Positions 7,372 to 12,859 are shown, counted from the stretch's first letter. The stretch: DNA of 12,884 bases from Thermoplasmata archaeon (GCA_021792045.1 JAJYVJ010000044.1:1-12884), one strand, 5' to 3'. A program made the numbers and translations. Notes: generated by a model not told the origin, from the letters alone.

Positions 7372-7388
7372 GAGTCATTTTGAGACTC
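7372..7388 (+). terminator. weak stem-loop after the CARF regulator
   Basis: GAGTC and GACTC form a 5-bp stem with a 7-nt loop 13 nt after the stop codon, followed by a moderately T-rich stretch. It is a candidate transcript end only; archaeal terminators usually rely on U-runs, which are short here. Confidence 0.25.
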
Positions 7389-7540
7389 CTTTGATTAATC
7401 CATTTGGACGAGATCTGTGTAACAATGAAATGCTATGGTTGATCGAAAGAGAAAGTATAGGAATGAAACATGTAAACAACATACCACTTTACTCCTGCTG
7501 CTGCCTTTCATCGATTCCCAAGCGAGCGTCCTCAGAATAA

Positions 7541-7550
7541 TTTTATACTA
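7541..7550 (+). promoter_or_regulatory. TATA box of the ChrB-like gene
   Basis: TTTTATACTA is centred about 23 nt before the ATG at 7568, so a leaderless mRNA separate from the regulator gene is likely. Confidence 0.55.
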
Positions 7551-7567
7551 ATAATTGATAACTTATT

Positions 7568-8035
7568 ATGAAATGGATAACAAGGGAAAAGGCAAAAGTT
7601 GACAGGATTGCTTGCCCATGGCTTATATCAAGATTTGTCGATAAAGACTCTGTTTTTTTATTTGTGCCGAAGGATAAAGTTATTGAAATCTCAAAGAAAG
7701 AAGGGGCTATTCCTTTTGATACACCTGGGGCCGAGTTAATGCATTATGAAGAGAATGGAAAAGAGTATGTCAGTTTTGATTCGATAATAAAAAAGTATAA
7801 TTTGAAGGATCCTGCGCTGTTTGAACTTGCGAAAATCGTTCGGGGAGCTGATACATCAATACCAGATACCCCATCAGAATCAGCTGGTTTAGAAGCTGCT
7901 GCATTAGGATTCAGAAATATTGCGAAAGATGATTTCGAAAACATGAAACTACAGTTTCCTCTTTACGATGCACTCTATTCATATTGTGAACAAAAAGTTG
8001 AAAAGAATGTTAAACTTGAACACGCCATTAAGTAG
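7568..8035 (+). CDS. stand-alone ChrB C-terminal-type protein
   Basis: A 155-aa protein matching the C-terminal domain of chromate resistance protein ChrB (PF09828). Signatures are WITREKAKVDRIACPWLISR at the start (DRIACPWLISRF, residues 12-23), LFVPKDKV, GAIPFDTPGAELMHYE, FELAKIVRGADT (85-96) and the end YDALYSYCEQK. The bacterial ChrB N-terminal domain is missing, which is common for archaeal and short bacterial versions. The CPW cysteine and the histidine near residue 59 could bind a metal. A TATA box about 23 nt upstream supports this start. It follows the CARF regulator by 209 nt and so lies in the sulfur-transport neighbourhood; a role with oxyanions (chromate, sulfate or thiosulfate mimicry) is a reasonable inference, not shown by the sequence. 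Confidence 0.88.
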   Translation: MKWITREKAKVDRIACPWLISRFVDKDSVFLFVPKDKVIEISKKEGAIPFDTPGAELMHYEENGKEYVSFDSIIKKYNLKDPALFELAKIVRGADTSIPDTPSESAGLEAAALGFRNIAKDDFENMKLQFPLYDALYSYCEQKVEKNVKLEHAIK

Positions 8036-8055
8036 ATGGTGGCATCTCCCTGCGG

Positions 8056-8241
8056 CTAACGCAGTGCGCTTCCCGTTTTAGCGATCTGATTTGCCTCTGC
8101 GTGTATTGAGCTGGTCTCCACGGGCGTAAATTCGAGAGTACCTCCTACATTCATGTGTTATTCCAGTTTCTCCACGTCTTTTCGTTCTATGTTTATTGCC
8201 TCATTCAGATCACGATCAATGGTGAGACCAAATTCATTGCA
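8056..8241 (-). pseudogene. tnpB: C-terminal remnant of an IS200/IS605 TnpB
   Basis: The minus-strand frame reads CNEFGLTIDRDLNEAINI, the end of the TnpB zinc-finger and RuvC region (intact forms read CxxCGLxxDRDxNAAINI; here the second cysteine is Phe). It runs into a TAA at 8160-8158 and then continues in the same frame with NVGGTLEFTPVE, the familiar archaeal TnpB tail, ending at TAG 8058-8056. Everything upstream (the RNA-guided nuclease core) is gone, so the piece is not functional. It abuts an IS110 remnant at 8241. Confidence 0.7.
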
Positions 8242-8490
8242 GCGGCGAAAAAGCACAAAAATCAACTGACGATTACATACGGGGGCTTGGAAAGAAGAGG
8301 GCAATAGTTGCAATAGCAAGGATACTGTCTGAAATGATGTTCACAATGCTGAAGAAAGACGAGGATTCCGTAGATCAGATCGATGCTTTGACAGAGAGAA
8401 AGATGAATGCCTTGCATGAGGGTAGAGAGTCCGTCTCTGGTAAAGAAACCCGATGAGGTGATGAATTTTGTAAAGAAGAAAATGGAATGA
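8241..8490 (+). pseudogene. C-terminal remnant of an IS110/IS116/IS902 transposase
   Basis: The plus-strand frame from 8241 reads SGEKAQKSTDDYIRGLGKKR, then AIVAIARILSEMMFTMLKKD. This is the conserved C-terminal helix region of IS110-family transposases (RGKKRAIVAVA...YHMLK). The frame ends at TGA 8454-8456. The +1 frame continues coding-like (LVKKPDEVMNFVKKKME) to TGA 8488-8490, so a frameshift is likely. The DEDD nuclease half and start are missing. No terminal repeats are visible, as expected for IS110 elements. Confidence 0.7.
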
Positions 8491-8524
8491 GATTCCCCTA
8501 ACCAACTTTTTTCCTTGAAGTAAA

Positions 8525-8535
8525 CTATATATAAT
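8525..8535 (+). promoter_or_regulatory. TATA box for the small secreted-protein genes
   Basis: CTATATATAAT is a strong archaeal TATA match. It would place transcription start near 8550-8558, just ahead of the GGTGAT site and the ATG at 8574. Confidence 0.55.
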
Positions 8536-8549
8536 ACTATCCACGTATC

Positions 8550-8573
8550 ATGAAACAGTTGGTGATAACTTAA
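8550..8573 (+). CDS. possible 7-aa leader peptide (MKQLVIT)
   Basis: ATG at 8550 opens seven codons ending in TAA directly followed by the ATG at 8574, whose product begins MKQLKN. The repeated MKQL start and the embedded GGTGAT (8561-8566) are notable. The micro-frame would be at or just before the predicted transcript start, so it may be untranslated chance sequence or the scar of a small duplication. Confidence 0.2.
   Translation: MKQLVIT
8561..8566 (+). promoter_or_regulatory. ribosome binding site deciding the start at 8574
   Basis: GGTGAT, complementary to the archaeal 16S 3' end, is spaced 7 nt from the ATG at 8574. Confidence 0.5.
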
Positions 8574-8765
8574 ATGAAGCAACTGAAAAATTCATACATA
8601 TTCGACAATGATATGAACTACAACTACTTTGAATATTACCCTGGCCAAAACACGACTGAACCTTCCACGTACAGCGTAACCGTTGCTATGACAACTGGAG
8701 GTCTGTACCGAGGACTTGATTGCGGATCAAGTTCTGTTAATTTCAACATGGGAGACGATGCCTAA
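8574..8765 (+). CDS. small hypothetical protein, 63 aa
   Basis: Begins MKQLKNSYIFDNDMNYNYFE and ends GSSSVNFNMGDDA. It is rich in Asn, Tyr, Ser, Thr and Gly, has one cysteine and a QNTT glycosylation sequon, and lacks a membrane segment or signal peptide. The composition resembles part of a surface protein. A strong TATA box and a GGTGAT site precede it, so it is likely expressed. It ends 21 nt before the next frame, suggesting one transcript. It could be a truncated copy of a longer surface protein. I do not recognise a family. Confidence 0.5.
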   Translation: MKQLKNSYIFDNDMNYNYFEYYPGQNTTEPSTYSVTVAMTTGGLYRGLDCGSSSVNFNMGDDA

Positions 8766-8786
8766 TCGATCTTCTAGAATTATTAT

Positions 8787-9380
8787 GTGCAGTGCATAAC
8801 AGAAGGAGAAACATGGAGAGTGGTTAGGTTGAAAAGAAGCCATAAAATAGTGGCCGGATTTCTTGTTGCAATTACTATTCTAATTCTGTTAAGCGAATTA
8901 ACTATGCCTCCACAAATTCACCAAACTTCTGTTTCTGCTATCAAGAGTTCTGATTTTGACCCACTTGGAAGTAATATTTCTTTCGAAGTATCTGGCCCGT
9001 TGGCTAACTCTAGCTATTATGCCTGGGTTAACGGGCCAAATGTTTACGAGCCCAGCCTGGATAGTTTCAGTGTTGTCGTCAACATAGTAAAAACCGGCCA
9101 GAATACAACGGGTTTCGTCGCTGATAGCACCATTTCTGTGGAAAACGTGGTGTATGAGTCTCAAGGAATTCAGAACGTTACAACATACAGTGTTATGCCA
9201 TTTGAAAACCAATGGTCGAAGGGGTTAATGATAAGCATTAATGGTCTATGGAGAGTCAACGACACAAAACAGGCCGAGGTATACGTTACTGTATTGGAAC
9301 AATCTGTCTTTGGCCCATTCCACTTACCCGGTGACACTGTTACAATATCCTTGTTACTCATGTTTGAGGCAGCTACATAG
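8787..9380 (+). CDS. membrane-anchored, probably glycosylated extracytoplasmic protein
   Basis: A 197-aa protein with a basic start (RLKRSHK), one hydrophobic span (about residues 21-39) and then an exported domain. That domain is rich in Ser, Thr, Val and Asn and carries five N-x-S/T sequons (N63, N74, N106, N130, N158). This is the layout of an archaeal surface protein held by an N-terminal anchor or released after signal cleavage. The ATG at 8787 gives an atypical polar lead (MQCITEGETW). A GTG at 8820, 11 nt after AAGGAG, would give a cleaner signal (VVRLKRSHKI...), so the true start is unsettled. It follows the 63-aa gene by 21 nt. The predicted beta-rich domain matches no family I can name. 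Confidence 0.65.
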   Translation: MQCITEGETWRVVRLKRSHKIVAGFLVAITILILLSELTMPPQIHQTSVSAIKSSDFDPLGSNISFEVSGPLANSSYYAWVNGPNVYEPSLDSFSVVVNIVKTGQNTTGFVADSTISVENVVYESQGIQNVTTYSVMPFENQWSKGLMISINGLWRVNDTKQAEVYVTVLEQSVFGPFHLPGDTVTISLLLMFEAAT

Positions 9381-9734
9381 TGAGTCGCAAATAGAGCTTA
9401 TTCCTTAGAGTTCTGTGAATATTGCCTTATGTGAAAAAAGCTAGTTTCAGCCGTATTCTTCTCTGGTTATGACGTTCAAAATATGTGGATATTACGACAT
9501 AAGAGATACGGAGAAGCGAAAGACAAGCTAGGCACCCTCCTTTGTGAGGCGTTATATTTCCTTATGAGATTCTATCTGTGTAAACACACCTACGGCATGC
9601 GTCTCTGGCGAGCACTCAGATATATACTCACGTGAATCCAGAATCTAATGCAAACACAGTGAGGGAGAGAATGAATAATTTTTTCTCGAATGTGAAATAA
9701 ATACGGGTCCAGACGCGCCCATACCTATTTCAAC
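9381..9734. other. intergenic stretch with no recognised gene
   Basis: About 350 nt with no open frame that I can support on either strand. Near its right edge TGAAATA (9693-9699) and TATTTCA (9726-9732) are exact reverse complements. The octamer ACGGGTCC occurs at 9703-9710 and again at 9734-9740 (first 7 nt inside the tRNA-like piece), which may reflect local duplication around an attachment site. Confidence 0.4.
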
Positions 9735-9773
9735 GGGTCCGTGGAGGGCTTGAACTCCCGATCTATGGATTAA
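9735..9773 (-). pseudogene. degenerate tRNA-Lys-like 3' fragment (possible attachment site scar)
   Basis: This 39-nt stretch aligns with the 3' half of the intact tRNA-Lys at 12760-12797 at about 32 positions with one extra base. It covers the acceptor end GGTCCG, the T arm, the variable region and the 3' anticodon stem CTATGGATTAA. On the minus strand the next bases give CCTTTAA, like a Lys-TTT anticodon loop but with C at the invariant U33. The T stem has a mismatch and no matching 5' half can be folded. It has the same orientation as the intact gene, as a displaced 3' end produced by integration into a tRNA would have. Confidence 0.55.
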
Positions 9774-9894
9774 AGGTGGCCCAACCGTTAAGTTCGTGTC
9801 TCACCTGTTGCAATAAAACTTTAAATTTTATCAATTCCTGAAGGATGTTGACCTAATGATAATGAAAACGTCTGGATTTTACTGATCCACAGGC

Positions 9895-10335
9895 TCACAA
9901 TTGTGTTTCTAAGCCAATTTTTTCGGCCACTGCTTTTAATTCCCGATCTGCGGTACAGAAAACTGTTCCTTCTGCTTCAACACACGTTTGAAGTTGAACA
10001 GCATCCACAATGTAAATGTGGTGTTCCAGTAATATCCCAATTGATTTCCTTATAATCTGGCTACTCACCGGGTAGATCTCAAATGAAGAAGATCTTTCAA
10101 GAGAATTCAACTCACTCAACATGGTCTGTAAGCGATCTCTTGCATCGAGTCCAACTTTCCTAGAGTACTTGTCAAAAACAACAGCCGCTTCTCCAAGATT
10201 TATTTCTGAGGAACATATGACTGCTTCTCCACGTTGAGCTTGACGAAAAACAGTATCTGCTATTTCTGTGTCAGTCTCTTTTACATATCTCTTAACCAAT
10301 ATGCTGGTATCAATATAAACGCGAGTTGCGTTCAT
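9895..10335 (-). CDS. vapC: PIN-domain toxin, VapC family
   Basis: A 146-aa PIN-domain ribonuclease. The acidic active-site residues are visible: Asp9 in VYIDTSILVKRY, Glu44 in CSSEINLGEA, Asp111 in HIYIVDAVQL, and Asp130 in FCTADRELKAVAEKIGLE. The length is the family norm, so the toxin looks intact. The start overlaps the end of the antitoxin gene by 26 nt, the usual sign of translational coupling in VapBC. It probably cleaves RNA (tRNA or rRNA in studied VapCs) when the antitoxin is lost. It lies just inside the interval bounded by the tRNA fragment and the tRNA-Lys gene, where a stability module of an integrated element would be expected. Confidence 0.9.
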   Translation of the reverse strand: MNATRVYIDTSILVKRYVKETDTEIADTVFRQAQRGEAVICSSEINLGEAAVVFDKYSRKVGLDARDRLQTMLSELNSLERSSSFEIYPVSSQIIRKSIGILLEHHIYIVDAVQLQTCVEAEGTVFCTADRELKAVAEKIGLETQL

Positions 10336-10594
10336 TCCTCATCCCTCTTACCTCCATTTCGGATAGCACTTTCCCTGTGAGATCAGGCCTTTGCCTCTCC
10401 ACTTCCTCACCGGTTACATATTGGCAGTTTAAGTTAAGCTCTTCACATAAATCATTAAGTATTTCCGAAGTAGAGAGTGCTCTCAGCGATCTTTCAATGT
10501 ACTCGCTCATTGTTTTGCCTTTTTTGAATAATGCTAGCTTAGCATTGTCTACAACGGGTTTCTCTATTGACACGGTTATTTTCGTCTTAGCCAT
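10310..10594 (-). CDS. vapB: ribbon-helix-helix antitoxin, VapB-like
   Basis: A 94-aa antitoxin. Residues 1-45 are a ribbon-helix-helix: the strand MAKTKITVSIEKPVVDN, then helices through KLALFKKGKTMSEYIERSL. The C-terminal part (TGEEVERQRPDLTGKVLSEM onward) would wrap the PIN toxin. I use the ATG at 10594 rather than the in-frame ATG at 10627, because TTTATA-like sequence at 10624-10617 lies about 26 nt upstream and a 16-bp palindrome fills the space between. That gives a leaderless, autorepressed operon. The gene overlaps vapC by 26 nt. Confidence 0.85.
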   Translation of the reverse strand: MAKTKITVSIEKPVVDNAKLALFKKGKTMSEYIERSLRALSTSEILNDLCEELNLNCQYVTGEEVERQRPDLTGKVLSEMEVRGMRNERNSRLY

Positions 10595-10604
10595 ACATAC
10601 GTGA

Positions 10605-10620
10605 ATACGGTTAACCGTAT
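10605..10620 (-). promoter_or_regulatory. 16-bp perfect palindrome, VapBC operator candidate
   Basis: ATACGGTTAACCGTAT is fully self-complementary. It lies 11-26 nt before the vapB ATG, between and partly over the TATA-like box (minus-strand CTTTATA, 10625-10619) and the start. This is where a ribbon-helix-helix VapB-VapC complex would bind to repress its own operon. Confidence 0.7.
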
Positions 10621-10818
10621 AAAGCATTTGCCTTATTTCGAAATCAAAAATCTACAGCAGAGCCAGAACTAAGTTCAATGTGAATATACCTTATTCATGC
10701 TACAATTGAAAGTGTGGTTTGTTTCCAATATTTTAAGGCCTATTCTTTGTTTTAGCCATCTAGATCCACTCCCTCTCCTTCTGGCTTAGTCACTAACACA
10801 TATCATCTTTAGGTTGTT

Positions 10819-10833
10819 CTTTAGCCACTAAAG
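10819..10833 (-). terminator. hairpin downstream of the glycolipid-binding-fold gene
   Basis: CTTTAG and CTAAAG form a perfect 6-bp stem with a 3-nt loop, starting 11 nt past the stop codon of the minus-strand gene ending at 10844. No U-run follows, so it may shape the transcript 3' end rather than terminate it. Confidence 0.3.
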
Positions 10834-10843
10834 AGACATTGAA

Positions 10844-11428
10844 TCATTCAATAATACCTTGCCATAAATTGTCATATACTATGGGTATGCCATTATCGTC
10901 GACCTCTATCATATAGACCGCAGGAGAAGATTCACTCTGGTAAGAAAACTTCCTTGGCCCTACCTTCTTGTAAATCTGATTTTTGAAAGATATTTTCAGT
11001 GTGGGTATTTCTATATAAAGTACTTTGAACGTTGCCTCAAATTCACCATTTTGAATCAATTCTCTTATTGGGAAATAATTGGTGAATGGGGTCGATGAAA
11101 TATCAATGTACTTTGTGAGTGTAAAAGGAGCTAACGATGATGAATCCAAATATCCTGTCCACTGGTTATTTTTCAGCTCTAAATATAGGTGATGAGTTTC
11201 TGGTTCGAAATTTCTATCTTTGTATCCATGAAAACACTTGAATTTCCATTTCTGCAAATCAAGGTTTGCATCTGAGGTCAGATAATATTCAAGGGCCCAC
11301 GCATCTCGTTTTGAATCTTTTCCTACAGAAATACTCTCAACTACGATACCATTAGAAATGTCAACTTTTAACTTTTCAATACCAGGATTTTGTAAATTGG
11401 ACCAGAAAGTAACAAATTTCGTGCACAT
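10844..11428 (-). CDS. putative glycolipid-binding-fold protein (PF06475-like, DUF1089)
   Basis: A 194-aa soluble protein whose second half matches the pattern of the 'putative glycolipid-binding' family. It has PFTNYFPIRELIQNGEFEAT, then the strand VLYIEIPTLKISFKNQIYKK, then GPRKFSYQSESSPAVYMIEV and the ending VDDNGIPIVYDNLW. Bacterial relatives show PxTNxLPIRRL...WVRFPxLxVxxLxQxYxRLG...YxYES...VDxxGLVxxYPxLW. The first half (FWSNLQNPGIEKLKVDISNG, WALEYYLTSD) fits the family's opening. The full barrel seems present. Ligand and role are unproven for the family. A GGAAG stretch precedes the ATG. It is monocistronic and sits between VapBC and a decayed gene. Family assignment is by remembered pattern only. 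Confidence 0.7.
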   Translation of the reverse strand: MCTKFVTFWSNLQNPGIEKLKVDISNGIVVESISVGKDSKRDAWALEYYLTSDANLDLQKWKFKCFHGYKDRNFEPETHHLYLELKNNQWTGYLDSSSLAPFTLTKYIDISSTPFTNYFPIRELIQNGEFEATFKVLYIEIPTLKISFKNQIYKKVGPRKFSYQSESSPAVYMIEVDDNGIPIVYDNLWQGIIE

Positions 11429-11589
11429 TTATACTACTTCCTTTTCATCAGTCTGAGTTCTCATAATCGGGGCATTAACCTCTTACAAGATTTCAAGCTT
11501 TGCATCTGCCCAGCTTTGCATTTAAAAGGTCATTCTTGAGGAGATTTGGGTGTAACCTTCATCTTCTAGGTGCAAAGCCTCTATAGCCG

Positions 11590-11614
11590 AACAATTTAAA
11601 TATATTAAGTTGTT
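11590..11614 (+). promoter_or_regulatory. TATA box inside an inverted repeat (operator candidate)
   Basis: AACAATTTAA (11590-11599) and TTAAGTTGTT (11605-11614) are reverse complements at 9 of 10 positions, separated by ATATA; a G-C pair at 11589/11615 extends the arms. The centre is the TATA box, about 20-25 nt before the ATG at 11623. A repressor bound here would exclude TBP. Confidence 0.5.
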
Positions 11615-11622
11615 CAAATAAT

Positions 11623-12068
11623 ATGGTATTGAAAGCTGTACTTTTCACACATAATGAAGAAGAATTTGAAGATGAATATGATCTCCGAGACTGGCTTGGA
11701 CAAGACCTAAAGAGATATCGAAGGGGGGGTTACCACCTTAGGGAACCGTCAGGACTCGGGAAGCTTGAGGAGGGCTCATTGGTTTTCTTTAACAAAACAA
11801 TTACGTTGTTGACTCTGCAGTTGTCGAGGAAGGGCTGAGAAAGAGTAGCGAAGAGCAGAAATCTAGGTTTGGTGAACAATACAAACACTTCATAAAATTC
11901 ATGCCAGAGTCTATATGGGCTTGGAGCAGTGGTCAGTTCCTGACTGATTCAGAAGTTTACAATGCAATAGGCAAACATCTCAGTCAAGGTTATACTGTTA
12001 TTGATGATTTAGAAGGACTTCTGAAACTTTTTCAATTAGTGGCTAGAAAAGGAACCAGAATGCTTTGA
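11623..12068 (+). pseudogene. hypothetical gene split by a frameshift
   Basis: ATG at 11623 opens MVLKAVLFTHNEEEFEDEYD and continues to GKLEEGSLVFFNKT, where the frame drifts and stops at TGA 11836-11838. About 11790-11805, within an A-rich run, a one-base shift leads into a clean second frame. That frame begins NYVVDSAVVEEGLRKSSEEQ, contains HFIKFMPESIWAWSSGQFL and VIDDLEGLLKLFQLVARKG, and ends at TGA 12066-12068. Joined, this gives a protein of roughly 147 aa. The segment GSLVFFNK...YVVDSAVV recalls PUA/EVE-like domains that precede nuclease domains in some restriction proteins, but this is a weak resemblance. The promoter is intact and leaderless, so the shift is either recent or a sequencing error. 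Confidence 0.55.
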
Positions 12069-12082
12069 ATAGTTTCTTCTAT

Positions 12083-12197
12083 TTAGATGGCTGTAAAGCA
12101 TCGCATCTCGTAAGTATGGTCATCTTCACAGAAATATAGTACTTCCTTATTAAATAGTAAAGCAACTGGGTAAGTATTATGTAAAATCCTTTTCTTA
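12083..12197 (-). pseudogene. possible minus-strand C-terminal gene remnant
   Basis: The minus-strand frame over this stretch reads RILHNTYPVALLFNKEVLYF, then CEDDHTYEMRCFTAI and a stop at 12083. It looks like the C-terminal end of a protein, but nothing upstream in this frame is convincing because it runs antisense to the coding-like stretch at 12198. It may be a relic or chance; no family is recognised. Confidence 0.2.
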
Positions 12198-12389
12198 ATG
12201 CGTGACTTTTCATCTGAACTGGGTTTTGAGGAAGGATTCGATCGTCTTACGGATATCTTGGCCGAAAGAACCGGCATCGAAACAAAAGGCGCCATACGCT
12301 TCTCGAAACTGGCAGAGGACTGGTTCTGGGATTATACAGTAGAGTTAGTGCCCGTTCCCAAGAATCTTAGGAATTTCTTTACTGTCTAG
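12198..12389 (+). pseudogene. hypothetical 63-aa frame, probably a gene fragment
   Basis: The frame begins MRDFSSELGFEEGFDRLTDI, continues AERTGIETKGAIRFSKLAED and ends NLRNFFTV at a TAG. Residue use is protein-like, with acidic and aromatic clusters (AEDWFWDY). No ribosome site or well-placed TATA box precedes the ATG, and the same frame stays coding-like for 22 codons past the TAG (LFPDYTLGRAKIKGELGSRY) to a TAA at 12456. It therefore looks like the interior of a decayed gene. No family is recognised. Confidence 0.35.
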
Positions 12390-12450
12390 CTCTTTCCTGA
12401 TTATACCTTAGGACGTGCTAAGATCAAAGGAGAATTAGGAAGCAGGTACT

Positions 12451-12657
12451 ATGCTTAATTTGACCATAAACGACATAAGCACAATAAAATGCACTTTGCA
12501 AGGATTCTTACCGAAGATCCAGATTTAGTTCGAGAACAACAAAGTATTTCCGATAAGTTTGATAAACGACTAGGTACTAAGCTCAAAAGTGATAAATCAG
12601 ATTAATGACAATATACCAAACTTACAGGAACTGATCGGCAGGATCAGGGATCCATGA
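12451..12657 (+). pseudogene. coding-like debris with in-frame TAG stops
   Basis: From ATG 12451 the frame reads MLNLTINDISTIKCTLQGFL, is cut by TAG at 12526, resumes FENNKVFPISLIND, is cut by TAG at 12571, and resumes VLSSKVINQINDNIPNLQEL to TGA 12655. An overlapping 38-codon frame at 12489-12605 (MHFARILTEDPDLVREQQSI...) is also protein-like, so the original frame is uncertain. Most likely this is a decayed gene next to the tRNA. Confidence 0.3.
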
Positions 12658-12758
12658 TTGTTATTCAAACACTAATATATTCAAAAAAGGCATTGCATTG
12701 TATGTAAGGAAAAACGTAAAAATACCATTTTAATAGATAACTTATACCGTATACAGGA

Positions 12759-12832
12759 CGGGTCCGAGGGGGTTCGAACCCCCGACCTATGGATTAAGAG
12801 TCCATCGCTCTACCTAGCTAAGCTACGGACCC
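12759..12832 (-). tRNA. tRNA-Lys (anticodon CTT)
   Basis: The minus strand folds as a full tRNA. The acceptor GGGTCCG pairs with CGGACCC (12832-12826 with 12766-12760). The D arm reads GCTTAGCTAGGTAGAGC, the anticodon stem ATGGA/TCCAT holds the loop CTCTTAA (anticodon CTT, T33 present, no intron), and the T arm GGGGGTTCGAACCCCC is perfect. The discriminator base is G (12759). CCA is not encoded, as usual in archaea. Its 3' end faces the accessory region and a decayed copy of its 3' half lies 3 kb away, marking it as a likely integration target. Confidence 0.95.
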
Positions 12833-12859
12833 ACATTTTCTCTAACGGAAATGATTTAT

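Noticed and set aside
8262..8582. A 106-codon minus-strand frame over the IS110 remnant
   Set aside because: The plus strand carries recognisable transposase sequence here; the minus frame is its shadow.
9381..9734. Further transposase remnant in this gap
   Set aside because: Reading all frames gave no stretch resembling TnpB, TnpA or IS110 motifs.
10838..10852. Near-palindrome ATTGAAT-C-ATTCAAT over a stop codon
   Set aside because: AT-rich, short and placed inside the end of a gene; easily chance.
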